A stretch of DNA of 64,000 nt from Yoonia sp. SS1-5. GTDB lineage: Bacteria; Pseudomonadota; Alphaproteobacteria; Rhodobacterales; Rhodobacteraceae. The notes under the pieces are model-generated. The model was not told the DNA's origin. It ran no database searches and saw only the letters and a program-made list of their open reading frames with translations. Shown here one piece after another: positions 38,953-48,847 of the stretch. How positions within the stretch are numbered: position 1 is the stretch's first letter; the number at the start of each line of letters is the position of its first letter. The translations under genes were made by a program, and so were the position numbers. Where the stretch lies: assembly GCF_038443705.2 (NCBI RefSeq), contig NZ_CP151767.2, forward strand, positions 2,046,001-2,110,000, written 5' to 3'.

Positions 38953-39051
38953 AGCGTTATGCGAAAAACCTGAATCACCTAACGCTGCCTGAAATCAAAG
39001 ATTTCAACGCGTTACGTGATGCTCGATGTATCAGGTATTTCGTCAAACGCT
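38952..39051. repeat. ~100-bp long-stem palindromic element
   Basis: Outer arms AAGCGTT-type (38952-38958) and AACGCT (39046-39051) are followed inward by imperfectly matching CGAAAAACCTGA / TCAGGTATTTCG, then exact TAACGC (38980-38985) / GCGTTA (39009-39014) and exact TGAAATC (38990-38996) / GATTTCA (39000-39006) with loop AAA. The whole folds into one interrupted hairpin. It starts within the lipoprotein stop codon. Likely a dispersed extragenic palindrome or MITE-like element; only one copy is in this window. Confidence 0.75.
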
Positions 39052-39069
39052 ATAGGGCCAGAATAGCCA

Positions 39070-39092
39070 AAGGCCCGCGATGCGGGCCTTTG
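39070..39092. terminator. Hairpin terminator between convergent genes
   Basis: 10-bp stem AAAGGCCCGC / GCGGGCCTTT with loop GAT, lying between the lipoprotein (plus) and the gene ending at 39279 (minus). T tracts are short on both strands. The rest of 39093-39278 shows no gene. Confidence 0.75.
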
Positions 39093-39278
39093 ATTGTCGC
39101 TGCCACAATCTGCGTGCGGCAAATGCCATCCTGCTGAAAAACAGAAAGACAGGCCCGAAAGCCCGCCCCACTGCCCTGCCAAGCTCGATCCGTTGCGCCT
39201 TTTGTGATGCGCTTCTGGTTGAAAACGAATCTAGCCCACGAAGTGATTCGGCGTCAATAGACTGATTCGCGAATCGCC

Positions 39279-39785
39279 CTAACTTGTCGGCACATAGACC
39301 CGGCATTGCGGATCAACCGGCACCGGACTGACAAGAAACGTGGTCTGCGGATCAACGCCGCTTTCCTCGATCCAGACCCCATCCAGGCAGAAATCCTGTG
39401 CCTGATTGCCAGAATTGAACCCGAAACGCCCGGCGCCGCAATCCTCGGCTGTTCCATCCGCGTTCCAGCCTTGTGAAAACCCCGATGGCAGGGCGTCACC
39501 GGTCAGGAAACTGTTGGTCGCCGGGTCAAAATGTAGGACCCAGGTATCGCCAGCCTGTTTGGTGGCCAGATCCCAGTTGCCAATCTGCTGACCATCGCGA
39601 AATCCCGCGATGGCAAATTGCGTGACATCACGCGCCGTCACAATGGGCTTGTTCAGGGCCGTTTCATTGACGGTCATTTCGCCGGTCATGGAATACCCGT
39701 TATCGCCCAGCCAGCAAAAATAGAAATTTGCGGCCTGGGTTGGACCGGCGCACAGCCCCAATGCAATCGACAGGGGCCGGATCAT
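39279..39785 (-). CDS. Secreted protein of unknown function
   Basis: A 168-residue protein with a signal peptide (about residues 1-18, PTQA-ANF). The mature part contains FYFCWLGDNGYSMTGEMTV, QIGNWDLATK, GWNADGTAEDCGAGRFGFN and QAQDFCLDGVWIEE. Four cysteines could pair as disulfides. I do not recognise a named family. It starts by ATGA overlap with the folC stop, so it belongs to the accD-folC operon as third gene. Confidence 0.75.
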   Translation of the reverse strand: MIRPLSIALGLCAGPTQAANFYFCWLGDNGYSMTGEMTVNETALNKPIVTARDVTQFAIAGFRDGQQIGNWDLATKQAGDTWVLHFDPATNSFLTGDALPSGFSQGWNADGTAEDCGAGRFGFNSGNQAQDFCLDGVWIEESGVDPQTTFLVSPVPVDPQCRVYVPTS

Positions 39786-41056
39786 GCGGTGTTCTCGCGG
39801 ATGACATGCCCGGCCAGATAGAGCGAGCCGCAGATCAGGATGCGGGCATGTGGTGCAACATCCGTGATGGACCTGATCGCATCTGCAACCGACGGCGCGG
39901 ACCGGGCGTCCAACCCGACGGCGCGCGCATTCGCCTCTGTTTCTGCGGCGGGCAATGTATTGGCTTCGCCGGGGATTGATACGGCGACAAGGCTTTCTGC
40001 CACCTCCGCCAGCGGGCGCAGATAGCCGCCGATATCCTTGGTGTTCAACATCCCGCAGATCAGATGGGTCGGACGCGCCGATTGTTCTCCCAACGTTTTG
40101 GCCAGCGCACGCCCGGCGGCGGGGTTATGCCCCCCATCCAGCCACAATTCCGCGCCCCCGGCCAAATCAACCAGCGGGCCCGCCGTCAGACGCTGCATCC
40201 GCGCAGGCCAATCCGCCTGACTGACCGCCGCCTCGCATGCGGCCTCGCCACAGTTCAGGTGACGCAAAGCCGCAATTGCTGCACCTGCATTATAGACCTG
40301 ATGCGGGCCGGGCAGGTTGGGCAGCGGAAGATCCAGCAGCCCGGTCTCATCCTGGTAAATCATGCGGTCGCGTTCCCGCGCCACATGCCAGTGCTGACCA
40401 TAGGCCAGAAGCGGGGCGTTCATGCGGGCTGCAACCCCCTCGATCACGGCGATTGCATCATCATGCTGCGGTCCGACGACACAGGTGACCCCGCGTTTAA
40501 TGATCCCGGCCTTTTCGCCCGCAATCTGCGCGAGTGTGTCGCCCAAAAACTGCTGATGGTCCAAATCTACAGGGGTAATAATCGTCAACGCAGGCACCGC
40601 AATAACATTCGTGGCGTCCAGCCTGCCCCCTAAACCGACCTCAAGCAAGGTCCAGTCTGCGCGACTTTCGGCAAATGCAACAAGGGCGGCGACTGTTGTG
40701 ATCTCGAAGTAGGTGATCGGGTCGGTCCCGTTCGCCTGATAACACCGGTCCAGCACGTCAGAAAGCGCGTCCTCGGCGATCAACGCGCCCGAAAGGCGTA
40801 TGCGTTCATGAAACCGGGCCAGATGCGGTGACGTGTAGGCATGCACATTTGCGCCGCCGGCCTCCAGCCCCGCGCGGATCATCGCCTGGGTCGATCCTTT
40901 GCCATTGGTGCCTGCGATATGGATGACCGGGGGCAGTTTGTCCTGCGGGTTATCCATCGCATCCAGCAAGCGCCAGACACGATCAAGCGTCAGGTCAATG
41001 ACCTTTGGATGCAGCGCCATCATCCGTTCAAGAATGACATCCGAAGCTGTGGTCAC
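39782..41056 (-). CDS. folC: Bifunctional folylpolyglutamate/dihydrofolate synthase
   Basis: Adds glutamate to dihydropteroate and folates. A 424-residue Mur-ligase-like ATPase. The P-loop is [16 protein letters not shown], the omega-loop-like [17 protein letters not shown] follows, and the metal/Asp region reads [15 protein letters not shown] with the carbamylated-Lys segment [11 protein letters not shown]. The C-terminal domain includes [12 protein letters not shown]. Overlaps accD (ATGA at 41053-41056), a pairing found widely in Proteobacteria. Confidence 0.95.
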   Translation of the reverse strand: MTTASDVILERMMALHPKVIDLTLDRVWRLLDAMDNPQDKLPPVIHIAGTNGKGSTQAMIRAGLEAGGANVHAYTSPHLARFHERIRLSGALIAEDALSDVLDRCYQANGTDPITYFEITTVAALVAFAESRADWTLLEVGLGGRLDATNVIAVPALTIITPVDLDHQQFLGDTLAQIAGEKAGIIKRGVTCVVGPQHDDAIAVIEGVAARMNAPLLAYGQHWHVARERDRMIYQDETGLLDLPLPNLPGPHQVYNAGAAIAALRHLNCGEAACEAAVSQADWPARMQRLTAGPLVDLAGGAELWLDGGHNPAAGRALAKTLGEQSARPTHLICGMLNTKDIGGYLRPLAEVAESLVAVSIPGEANTLPAAETEANARAVGLDARSAPSVADAIRSITDVAPHARILICGSLYLAGHVIRENTA

Positions 41057-41994
41057 TTCGCCTCTTCTGCGGCGGCGGCGGCGTCCAGTTCCTCGGCAGC
41101 TTCCGAGACGATTTCCGGCGCGGGCAGATCACCTTTGACCGGTGCAGGTTGTTTCATCAGCAGGCGGACAATGGTGACCAGTTCGTCTTTCAGATCCGTT
41201 CGCTTGGTGACCCGGTCCAGCATGCCGTGATCCAACAGATATTCCGCCCGCTGGAACCCTTCGGGCAGCTTTTCCCCGATGGTCTGCTCAATGACACGCG
41301 CGCCTGCAAAGCCGATCAAGGCGTTGGGTTCGGCGATCTGTACATCACCCAGCATCGCGTAAGAGGCGGTGACACCCCCCGTCGTTGGATGGGTCAGCAC
41401 GACAATATAGGGCAACCCCGCCTCTTTGAGCATCTGTACCGCGATTGTGGTGCGGGGCATCTGCATCAGGCCCATGATACCTTCCTGCATCCGCGCACCG
41501 CCGGCGGCAGAAAACAGAATCAGCGGACGGCCAAGCGAAATCGCACGCTCGGCCGCGGCGACGATGGCGTTGCCGACATACATCGACATGGACCCGCCCA
41601 TGAACGAAAAATCCTGCACCGCGATCACGACGCCTGTGCGCCCAACTTCGCCCTCGGCCACCAGCATGGCATCTTTTTCGCCCGTCTTGCGGCGGGCATC
41701 CTTGATCCGGTCGGTGTATTTCTTCTGATCGCGGAATTGCAGCGGGTCGGCCACGGGGTCAGGCACATCGACCTCGATGAATACGCCGCCGTCAAAGACA
41801 GACCGCAGGCGATCACGCGCACCGATTGGCATGTGATGGTCGCAATTGGTGCAAACGTTCAGATTGTCAGCCAACTCGCGATGAAACAGCATCGTGCCGC
41901 AATCATCGCACTTGGTCCAAAGGTTCTCGGGCACTTCCCTGCGCGAAAACAACGAGTTGATGGTCGGGCGGACGTAGTTGGTGATCCAGTTCAT
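41053..41994 (-). CDS. accD: Acetyl-CoA carboxylase carboxyltransferase subunit beta
   Basis: With AccA transfers carboxyl from biotin to acetyl-CoA, giving malonyl-CoA for fatty acid synthesis. 313 residues. The N-terminal zinc ribbon has Cys29, Cys32, Cys48 and Cys51 (KCDDCG, VCTNC). The crotonase core has [14 protein letters not shown] and [19 protein letters not shown], with the CoA-binding GGVTASYAM. The C-terminal Ala/Glu-rich tail is unusual only in length. First gene of accD-folC-secreted-protein cluster; divergent from a membrane protein across 144 bp with nothing else visible. Confidence 0.97.
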   Translation of the reverse strand: MNWITNYVRPTINSLFSRREVPENLWTKCDDCGTMLFHRELADNLNVCTNCDHHMPIGARDRLRSVFDGGVFIEVDVPDPVADPLQFRDQKKYTDRIKDARRKTGEKDAMLVAEGEVGRTGVVIAVQDFSFMGGSMSMYVGNAIVAAAERAISLGRPLILFSAAGGARMQEGIMGLMQMPRTTIAVQMLKEAGLPYIVVLTHPTTGGVTASYAMLGDVQIAEPNALIGFAGARVIEQTIGEKLPEGFQRAEYLLDHGMLDRVTKRTDLKDELVTIVRLLMKQPAPVKGDLPAPEIVSEAAEELDAAAAAEEAK

Positions 41995-42138
41995 GGCGCG
42001 GCCTTCTGCGTTAACAAGCCTCAGATATGCCGGGGTGTTCGGAAATGCAATTGCGACGGCGGGCCCGTGTTCCTTTTGGCCTCTGCCGCACGCTGTGCTA
42101 GGCTGGCCGCATTAGCCAATTTTCCAATAGGTGTTTTT

Positions 42139-42855
42139 ATGAAGCAAAGCTTTTTTGAATGGCTGACCGACAGCAAGCAAACCGGTTTCAAGGTGCTGCA
42201 AACCTATGCCAGCGAAGCCCCCGACAAATGGCAATATGTGGGGGCGGTATCGGATGCATGGGATCTGATCAAAGCCGATCCGCAGGCCGATGAACAAAAG
42301 CAGCTGGAACTTGTCCGGCAGGTATCGCTCGCCTTCGACAGATACGAGCGGACCCAATCCAAGGGCAGGTTTTCGATTGGCGTCAACGCCTTCGGTCTGG
42401 GTGTATTCCTGTTCATGGGCGCTGTCATTCTGATCCTGTTCGGCGCGATTTTCGAACCCACCCTTCTGACCTATTGGGGCCATCCGGAGCCCAAAGAGGC
42501 CCCGCTGCTGACCCGTCTGGCGGATGTTGATACCGCACGCGGATTGATCACGTTTGTCTTTACGCTGGGCGTCATCGCGCTTGCGCTGATCATCGTGACA
42601 GCCAATGTCACCTCGTCCGATGACAAGGGCCTGCGCTTTGAGCGCTCAAAGGAAATCCTGACCTCGATGATTGCGATCCTGGGGACGATCCTAGGGTTTT
42701 ACTTCGGCAAATCCGATACCACGCCGACCGTCCCGCCCTTTCCCCAGGAAGAGGCGATCCCGGCCGAGACAGACACGCTATCGGATTTCGAGAATGAGGG
42801 CGATTTCATCCCGTTGGAGGAAGACGCGTCAGACGCGCTACCCATCACGGAATAG
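42139..42855 (+). CDS. Two-TM membrane protein, unknown
   Basis: A 238-residue protein starting MKQSFFEWLTDSKQTGFKVL. An N-terminal soluble helical part (about 1-90) is followed by two hydrophobic segments, about 96-115 (FGLGVFLFMGAVILILFGAI) and 140-160 (GLITFVFTLGVIALALIIVT), a third hydrophobic stretch SMIAILGTILGFYFG and an acidic tail rich in Glu/Asp. The layout (two helices, a loop, then FERSKEILTSMIAILGTILGFYFG) recalls small YtxH/phage-shock-like membrane proteins, but no family is recognised. The much longer open frame upstream is antisense to accD and is not coding. Confidence 0.75.
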   Translation: MKQSFFEWLTDSKQTGFKVLQTYASEAPDKWQYVGAVSDAWDLIKADPQADEQKQLELVRQVSLAFDRYERTQSKGRFSIGVNAFGLGVFLFMGAVILILFGAIFEPTLLTYWGHPEPKEAPLLTRLADVDTARGLITFVFTLGVIALALIIVTANVTSSDDKGLRFERSKEILTSMIAILGTILGFYFGKSDTTPTVPPFPQEEAIPAETDTLSDFENEGDFIPLEEDASDALPITE

Positions 42856-42862
42856 CCCGATC

Positions 42863-43771
42863 CTAACGGCGCAGGGCGATCCTTGCGGCCAGCCACATGA
42901 CCAGCACCGTCAGGGTTAGGCTGACCAATTCGAGGATCGCCGCCGGTTCGGCCAGTCTGGCTGCACTCCAGTCATATTGCGCCGGGTCGTCGTAAGGGTA
43001 GAGGAACAGCGCAAGCCCGGACGAGGGCCAGTTTTGCATGCCCACGATCAAGACAGCAAAGATGTTGTTGGCCAGATGCAACCCGATGGCCGCCCCCAAT
43101 GTCCCGGTCCGGGCGGTCAGGTCTGCGCAGGCCAATCCAAGCATCGTGGCCCAAATCCCCCACAGCACCCCGTCCGCAAACCCATACCCGTTGTAGAAAT
43201 GGGCCGCCCCGAACAGAATTGACGGAATGCCCATCCACACAACCGGCATATTTGTCAGACAGGCCAGTTGCTGCTGCAGGTAGCCCCGAAAATAAATCTC
43301 TTCCGTGGTGACCTGTATCAACAGCACCACCAACGCAAAGGGCAACCATAAAAGCCAGCCCAGAAGGTTGCGGGCCTCGGCCAGTTCGGAAAAGGCAATC
43401 CAGGGGGGCAAGACCTCAAGAACCAGCAGAACGGCGCCGACCCCCAGTGTCACGTTCCAAAGATCCACGATGGCACGGTCAGGCGCACCGACCAGCGACC
43501 AGAACCCGCGGTCATGCACGACGCGCAACAGCAGCACAAAGCCCAGGGCCGTCACGCCAAAGGTTGCAAATTGCGCCAGTGTCGCCAGCGGGGTCAGCCC
43601 GTCAAAATAGGCGTTGCGGGCCGTATCGGTGGGCATAGCACCAGCCACGATCACGGGCCCCATGAAGAATACGACCTCGAACCCGATCACCATAAGCGCC
43701 AGACGCCAAAGCTCTGTCCGGCCCCAGGCTGCGCGGAAGAATTGGATGTGGTTGGCATATGGATCAGTCAT
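42863..43771 (-). CDS. CPBP family intramembrane metalloprotease
   Basis: A 302-residue protein with about eight transmembrane helices, of the CAAX-protease/bacteriocin-processing (Abi) family. Motif 1 is EExxxR in TTEEIYFRGYL, motif 2 has His in FGAAHFYNG, and motif 3 is HLANN (LGAAIGLHLANNIFA); these coordinate the metal inside the membrane. Start is ATG 43771, since the earlier frame to 43801 has no ribosome site. Convergent with the membrane protein gene at 42139. Substrate unknown. Confidence 0.9.
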   Translation of the reverse strand: MTDPYANHIQFFRAAWGRTELWRLALMVIGFEVVFFMGPVIVAGAMPTDTARNAYFDGLTPLATLAQFATFGVTALGFVLLLRVVHDRGFWSLVGAPDRAIVDLWNVTLGVGAVLLVLEVLPPWIAFSELAEARNLLGWLLWLPFALVVLLIQVTTEEIYFRGYLQQQLACLTNMPVVWMGIPSILFGAAHFYNGYGFADGVLWGIWATMLGLACADLTARTGTLGAAIGLHLANNIFAVLIVGMQNWPSSGLALFLYPYDDPAQYDWSAARLAEPAAILELVSLTLTVLVMWLAARIALRR

Positions 43772-43879
43772 GGCCGACACTAGGCCGCCCAATGTCACCA
43801 TCGCAACCGCCCGTTTGCATCTTGCGTCAGGCGACCCCGCTATTTAGACCCTTTTCAACAGTTTCCGGGGAGAGAACCA

Positions 43880-45613
43880 ATGCTGAAGGGCAAGCCAGAC
43901 AAATCCAACCTACCCAGCCGCCACGTGACCGAAGGGCCCGCGCGCGCGCCGCACCGGTCCTATTTCTACGCGATGGGTCTGGATGAAGAGGCGATCAAAC
44001 AGCCATGGGTCGGTGTTGCCACCTGCTGGAACGAGGCTGCCCCCTGCAACATCTCGCTGAACCGGCAGGCGCAGGCCGTCAAGCTGGGCGTCAAGAAAGG
44101 GTCCGGCACACCGCGCGAGTTCACCACGATCACGGTCACCGACGGCATTGCGATGGGTCATGAAGGGATGCGGTCCTCGCTGGCGTCGCGCGAAGCGATT
44201 GCCGACACCGTGGAACTGACCATGCGCGGCCATTGCTACGATGCCATCGTCGGCCTTGCGGGTTGCGACAAATCCCTGCCCGGCATGATGATGGCGATGG
44301 TGCGTCTGAACACGCCATCCGTCTTTATCTATGGCGGGTCAATCCTGCCCGGCCGGTTGGATGGCAAGGACGTCACCGTGCAGGACGTCTTCGAAGCGGT
44401 CGGCAAACATCAGGCGGGCAATATGTCCGACGCCGAATTGGAAGTGCTGGAACGGGTCGCCTGCCCATCGGCCGGTGCCTGCGGCGGCCAGTTCACCGCC
44501 AACACCATGGCCTGCGTGTCCGAAGCCATCGGTCTTGCGCTGATGAATTCATCCGGTGCACCCGCCCCTTACGAAAGCCGCGACCAATATGGCATCGCCT
44601 CGGGCGAAGCGGTCATGAACCTGATCGAAAAAAACATCCGCGCCCGCGATATCGTCACGCGCAAGTCGCTGGAAAATGCGGCGCGGATCGTGGCCTGCAC
44701 TGGCGGGTCCACAAATGCGGGTCTGCACTTGCCTGCGATTGCGGCCGAAGCCGGGGTTGATTTCGACCTCTTCGACGTCTGCGATATCTTCCGCGACACG
44801 CCCTATTTCGTCGACCTCAAGCCCGGTGGCCAATATGTGGCCAAGGACCTCTACGAGGCGGGCGGCGTTCCTGTGGTCATGAAGGAACTGCGCAAAGCAG
44901 GGCTGATCCACGAAGACTGCATGACCGCATCGGGGCGCACCATGGGGGAAGAGCTGGACATGATCAGAGGCGATGCCGACGGCACCGTCATCTACCCGGT
45001 TGAAACACCAATCACCGCAACGGGCGGCGTTGTCGGGCTGAAAGGCAACCTGGCCCCGGAAGGTGCGATTGTGAAAGTCGCTGGCATGACCGAGGCGGAA
45101 CAGACCTTTACCGGTCCGGCACGGGTATTCGAGTGCGAAGAAGACGCATTTGAAGCCGTCAAAGCCCGCCAATACGAAGAAGGCGAAGTCATCGTCATCC
45201 GTAACGAAGGCCCATCCGGTGGGCCAGGCATGCGCGAAATGCTGGCGACCACGGCAGCTTTGTCCGGGCAAGGGATGGGCAAAAAGGTGGCCTTGATCAC
45301 CGATGGTCGTTTTTCGGGTGCCACACGCGGGTTCTGCGTGGGCCATGTGGGACCAGAGGCCGCACATGGCGGTCCCATCGGCCTTCTGGTCAATGGCGAC
45401 GTCATCACGCTGAACGCGATCACGGGCGAGTTGAGCGTCGATCTGAGCGACGAAGAACTGGCGACCCGCAAAGCCAACTGGAAAGGGCCACGGGAAACGA
45501 TCTATGCCTCCGGCGCGCTGTGGAAATACGCGCAGCTTGTGGGCGGCGCGCGTTTGGGTGCTGTGACGCATCCGGGCGCGAAGGGCGAAAAGCACATCTA
45601 TATGGATCTTTGA
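43880..45613 (+). CDS. ilvD: Dihydroxy-acid dehydratase
   Basis: Converts 2,3-dihydroxy-isovalerate/-3-methylvalerate into 2-oxo acids for valine, leucine and isoleucine. 577 residues. Fe-S and metal ligands are in [16 protein letters not shown] (Cys and Asp) and [16 protein letters not shown]; the active-site region [14 protein letters not shown] and the C-terminal [17 protein letters not shown] are intact. GGGGAGAGA precedes the ATG. A small lipoprotein gene follows 1 bp after its stop. Confidence 0.96.
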   Translation: MLKGKPDKSNLPSRHVTEGPARAPHRSYFYAMGLDEEAIKQPWVGVATCWNEAAPCNISLNRQAQAVKLGVKKGSGTPREFTTITVTDGIAMGHEGMRSSLASREAIADTVELTMRGHCYDAIVGLAGCDKSLPGMMMAMVRLNTPSVFIYGGSILPGRLDGKDVTVQDVFEAVGKHQAGNMSDAELEVLERVACPSAGACGGQFTANTMACVSEAIGLALMNSSGAPAPYESRDQYGIASGEAVMNLIEKNIRARDIVTRKSLENAARIVACTGGSTNAGLHLPAIAAEAGVDFDLFDVCDIFRDTPYFVDLKPGGQYVAKDLYEAGGVPVVMKELRKAGLIHEDCMTASGRTMGEELDMIRGDADGTVIYPVETPITATGGVVGLKGNLAPEGAIVKVAGMTEAEQTFTGPARVFECEEDAFEAVKARQYEEGEVIVIRNEGPSGGPGMREMLATTAALSGQGMGKKVALITDGRFSGATRGFCVGHVGPEAAHGGPIGLLVNGDVITLNAITGELSVDLSDEELATRKANWKGPRETIYASGALWKYAQLVGGARLGAVTHPGAKGEKHIYMDL

Positions 45614-45614
45614 T

Positions 45615-46226
45615 TTGATACGGTTCAGTTTTTGTTCGGCCGCTGTTTTGGCCATCGTCTCATGTGCGCCGTTCGAGGCGCCTGTAAAATCGCTGGCCCT
45701 ACTTGATGGCGCGGTCAATGCAAACGCCCCGGCGGGCTATTGTGTTGACCCTGCCGCCAGCCAGCCTGCGGATGGGTTTGCGTTGATCGCCTCATGTGCG
45801 TCACTGGGGGCCGATGACAAGGCACCTGACGCACTTGGGGTCGCCACCGTGCAGGTTGGTCCAGCAACCAGCGGGGCTGTCATCGGATCAGAGGACGCTC
45901 TAGTCGGTCTGCTGAATTCAGAAGCGGGCGCTGTCCTGCTTAGCAAGGATGGCAAACCCGATCAGATCAAGGTCATCGCAGCGGAAACCGGCGAAAACGC
46001 TGTCACCGTGCAATTCACCGATGCAGGCGCCCCACCCATCGCGGGATTGGGGGCCGAGGAATGGCGGGCCTTTACCGATATCGACGGACGGTTGGTGACA
46101 GTGGCCGTCAGAGGGCTGGCGACTGCACCCCTGCGCGACGGCACCGGTGCCTGGCTATTGGATCTGGTGCTGAATGGGCTCTTGCCCTCGACCACTGGTG
46201 AGACGGCTGAAACATCTGACACCTGA
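45615..46226 (+). CDS. Small lipoprotein, unknown
   Basis: A 203-residue protein starting at TTG 45615, one base after the ilvD stop. The signal peptide IRFSFCSAAVLAIVSC ends with a lipobox at Cys17. The mature chain is Ala/Gly-rich, with GYCVDPAASQPADGFALIAS and LGADDKAPDALGVATVQV. The cysteines outside the lipobox could form one disulfide. No named family recognised. It is presumably translated by coupling to ilvD. Confidence 0.75.
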   Translation: MIRFSFCSAAVLAIVSCAPFEAPVKSLALLDGAVNANAPAGYCVDPAASQPADGFALIASCASLGADDKAPDALGVATVQVGPATSGAVIGSEDALVGLLNSEAGAVLLSKDGKPDQIKVIAAETGENAVTVQFTDAGAPPIAGLGAEEWRAFTDIDGRLVTVAVRGLATAPLRDGTGAWLLDLVLNGLLPSTTGETAETSDT

Positions 46227-46292
46227 ATTGTTTCATTCTTTACCCTTATTTGACATTCTGTCGCAAACACGGCTGACAGAAGGTCTGCGTAA

Positions 46293-47066
46293 ATGGCGAT
46301 GAAGCCGCACGGCATCATGGGACGATTGCTGCACCGGCGGGCGTTGCGGCGGTGGAACCATGCGTCTCAGATCGCGGGTGATGCTGAATTGTCCACATTG
46401 CGCGCCTATCGGCAGCAGGCCCGACAATTGCGTGGCCCGTTGCAGGAATTGCTGCATGTGGCTGACAACCGGCTTGCACTGCCCCGGATCGGATCAAACA
46501 CATTCGCCCGGCCCAGCGGAACCGATTGGTCATGGCGGCCACAACTTTGGCGTGGGCCACTGCCGGAACAAGGGGTCGCACCGGCGCTGAACAAATCCAG
46601 ATTGGGGACGGAACTGGCAATCTTTCACGATTGTCCCGCGCAAGAGATCGCCTTGCGGCAGATCCGGAATACCCGCGACCACGATCTGGCGGCATTCGGG
46701 GTCAGCCTGGAGGTGCTGCATTTCGAAGGCAGCTTCCTGTCGCTGGTTGTCGATTTGCCGCCCGATGTCTGCGACGGCCTGGAAAAGCGCCATCTGATCC
46801 AGCTATCCACCGTCATCGAACGTGAGGCGCCGATCACCATTCAGGCGCGTCTCAACGTCAAGAGCGGCCCTAACACCGATCAGATTCTGCTGCCCTTGCC
46901 CGATCAGGATGGCGAATGTGATATCTCTTTTGATCTTGCCTATAGCCAGTTGAACGAGAAACGCACCAGCCACATGTGGATAGATCTGATGTTCGACGCC
47001 CCGTCGATGACCAAGACGACCCTGCGTGATCTGACCATTTGTCGCCACCCACGGGCGGCCCTATGA
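46293..47066 (+). CDS. DUF6478-like protein
   Basis: A 257-residue soluble protein, MAMKPHGIMGRLLHRRALRRW at the start, then RARQLRGPLQELLHVADNRL-like helices and a middle ALPRIGSNTFARPSGTDWSW. The C-terminal half is beta-rich with HDCPAQEIALRQIRNTRDHD and SFLSLVVDLPPDV. I associate this pattern with DUF6478, seen in Rhodobacteraceae; no function is known. A second small gene follows 28 bp later and may be co-transcribed. Confidence 0.78.
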   Translation: MAMKPHGIMGRLLHRRALRRWNHASQIAGDAELSTLRAYRQQARQLRGPLQELLHVADNRLALPRIGSNTFARPSGTDWSWRPQLWRGPLPEQGVAPALNKSRLGTELAIFHDCPAQEIALRQIRNTRDHDLAAFGVSLEVLHFEGSFLSLVVDLPPDVCDGLEKRHLIQLSTVIEREAPITIQARLNVKSGPNTDQILLPLPDQDGECDISFDLAYSQLNEKRTSHMWIDLMFDAPSMTKTTLRDLTICRHPRAAL

Positions 47067-47094
47067 TAACTTTGCAAGGGGCAGGATCCGCAGA

Positions 47095-47460
47095 ATGAAC
47101 AACTGGGAGCTTAACAATACACGCCTGTTCGGCGGGGTATGGGAGGCAGAGCTTTCCGGCACCGGGCCCGACACGCCCAAGTTGCAGGCCACACATGATG
47201 GCGTGACGCTTGATGGGTTGCAGCTGACCCATGACGCGCCGACAGATACCTGGCACATCAGGCTAAGCCTGCCAGCAACGGTGATCAGTGACGGGGTGCA
47301 GACAATCGTGATCAGTGATGCGCAGAACGCAACCGTGGCCAGCTTTTCCGTGTTAAGCGGCGCAGCCGCCGCCGAGGATCTGCGCGCCGAAATCAGCCTG
47401 CTGCGCAGCGAACTTGATATGCTCAAACGGTCGTTCAGACGGCATTGCACCGATAGCTAA
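47095..47460 (+). CDS. Small protein with C-terminal coiled coil, unknown
   Basis: A 121-residue protein. The N-terminal ~85 residues look like a small beta sandwich (WELNNTRLFGGVWEAELSG; WHIRLSLPATVISDGVQTIV). The end is a helix with heptad leucines, EDLRAEISLLRSELDMLKRS, suited to dimerisation. The start is ATG 47095. It follows the DUF6478-like gene on the same strand and probably acts with it. No family recognised. Confidence 0.72.
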   Translation: MNNWELNNTRLFGGVWEAELSGTGPDTPKLQATHDGVTLDGLQLTHDAPTDTWHIRLSLPATVISDGVQTIVISDAQNATVASFSVLSGAAAAEDLRAEISLLRSELDMLKRSFRRHCTDS

Positions 47461-47595
47461 CCCCGGCGCGCTACGTGCATTGTAGCAAAATGGATCAGTC
47501 CGGCAGGGGCGGTTCAACACATTGTTAGATCGCAAACCAGTCCCGTCACCGGCGCGTAACAATGACGTTAACAGGGACAGGAAAGGACACCCTTT

Positions 47596-48087
47596 ATGAA
47601 TCGTCGTCTTGCATTGAAAACCGCCATCTTGGCCACCGGTGTTGCCATCGTCGCGGCCTGCACACCCATGATGGAAAAAGAACCGGATATCGTGGACATC
47701 GCGGCCTCTAACGGCAACTTCAACACGCTGGTTGCGGCTGTCACCGCCGCAGGCCTTGTTGAGACGTTGAAGGGCGATGGCCCGTTCACCGTTTTCGCAC
47801 CAACCGACGCAGCATTTGCGGCCTTGCCTGCCGGTACAGTTGATAACCTCCTGCTGCCCGAGAACAAGGATCAGCTGACCGCCATTCTGACCTACCACGT
47901 CGTTCCAGGCGCGGTCACGTCAGACCAGTTGGCCGGTCAGCGGCTAAGCGTTGCGACCGTCAACGGTGAAAACGTGCATATTGACGGCAGAAACGGCGTC
48001 AAGGTCGAGCAGTCCAATGTGACCACGGCTGACATCATTGCCTCAAACGGCGTGATTCACGTGATCGACAAGGTGCTGCTGCCCTAA
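47596..48087 (+). CDS. Fasciclin (FAS1) domain lipoprotein
   Basis: A 163-residue protein with a lipoprotein signal peptide ending VAAC near residue 19, followed by one FAS1 domain. The H1 and H2 motifs are clear: [19 protein letters not shown] and, near the end, [20 protein letters not shown]1 domains mediate adhesion at the cell surface, and single-domain forms are common in Roseobacters. The 135-bp gap upstream holds an 8-bp inverted repeat (CATTGTTA 47520-47527 / TAACAATG 47557-47564). Confidence 0.9.
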   Translation: MNRRLALKTAILATGVAIVAACTPMMEKEPDIVDIAASNGNFNTLVAAVTAAGLVETLKGDGPFTVFAPTDAAFAALPAGTVDNLLLPENKDQLTAILTYHVVPGAVTSDQLAGQRLSVATVNGENVHIDGRNGVKVEQSNVTTADIIASNGVIHVIDKVLLP

Positions 48088-48111
48088 ATGGATCGCGTAG
48101 TGTCGCCTCTT

Positions 48112-48127
48112 CCACGCTGATGCGTGG
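48112..48127. terminator. Short hairpin between convergent genes
   Basis: CCACGC / GCGTGG with loop TGAT, 25 bp after the fasciclin stop and before moaE's end. No T tract, so it is at most a weak terminator. Confidence 0.4.
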
Positions 48128-48151
48128 CGGGGGCGGCCCGAGGCCGTGGCC

Positions 48152-48601
48152 CTAGTCGGCTGCCCAACGTTGCAGCGCATCTTCGTCTTCGTCTTTTGCC
48201 GCCACCCATTGCGCCCCTTGCTGAGTGATTTCTTTTTTCCAGAACGGGGCGCGGGATTTCAGATAGTCCATCAGAAAGTCAGCCGCCGCAAACGCAGCTG
48301 CCCTGTGGGCCGCGGCGGTGGCAACCATCATGATGGGCGCGCCCGGTTTCAATGCGCCATAGCGATGAATGACCAGACAATCGGCCAGTTCCCACCGCTG
48401 CATCGCCTGTTGCGCAATTTTGCTGATCGCCGATTGGGTCATGCCCGGATAATGCTCGATCTGCATTTCCTGCAAAGTCTGATCAGTATCGCGGACCACG
48501 CCGGTAAAGCTGACCACCGCGCCGATATCGGTGCGCCCATCTGCAAAGCTGTTCAGCTCGGCACCGGCATCAAACCGTTCTGACTGTACCCTGACCTGCA
48601 T
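48152..48601 (-). CDS. moaE: Molybdopterin synthase catalytic subunit
   Basis: With MoaD thiocarboxylate it inserts two sulfurs into cyclic pyranopterin to form molybdopterin. 149 residues. Typical are VVSFTGVVRDT, the segment LEMQ-IEHYPGMTQ (LQEMQIEHYPGM), IHRYGALKPG and the catalytic lysines in KSRAPFWKKE. It begins directly after the moaD stop (TGAATG). Confidence 0.95.
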   Translation of the reverse strand: MQVRVQSERFDAGAELNSFADGRTDIGAVVSFTGVVRDTDQTLQEMQIEHYPGMTQSAISKIAQQAMQRWELADCLVIHRYGALKPGAPIMMVATAAAHRAAAFAAADFLMDYLKSRAPFWKKEITQQGAQWVAAKDEDEDALQRWAAD

Positions 48602-48847
48602 TCAGCCGCCCGTCATTGGCGGGAAAAACGCAACCTCGCGCACGTCCTTAAGGGGTGCGTCAAAATCCGACAGCTCTTGATCCAGCGCCACGCGCAAGGC
48701 GGAAATGTCTGCAAACGCCGCAGCATAGCGGTCTTCACGTGATCTTAGTTCAGCCACAAGGTCATTGACGGTCGCCGCCTCGGTGGTGACTTCTTCCTGC
48801 GGGATACCGATCCGCTCGCGGACCCATGCAAAATACATCACATTCAT
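48602..48847 (-). CDS. moaD: Molybdopterin synthase sulfur carrier subunit
   Basis: An 81-residue ubiquitin-fold sulfur carrier. MYFAWVRERIG at the start and the C-terminal VAFFPPMTGG with the required terminal Gly-Gly, which is thiocarboxylated. The start ATG 48847 overlaps the last base of the pgsA stop (TAATG), showing translational coupling. moaE follows without a gap. Confidence 0.94.
   Translation of the reverse strand: MNVMYFAWVRERIGIPQEEVTTEAATVNDLVAELRSREDRYAAAFADISALRVALDQELSDFDAPLKDVREVAFFPPMTGG

Noticed and set aside
41149..42138. Long plus-strand open frame upstream of the membrane protein gene, in frame with it
   Set aside because: It is antisense to accD, whose product is certain; the real ATG at 42139 opens a plausible membrane protein. 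High GC makes long shadow frames common.
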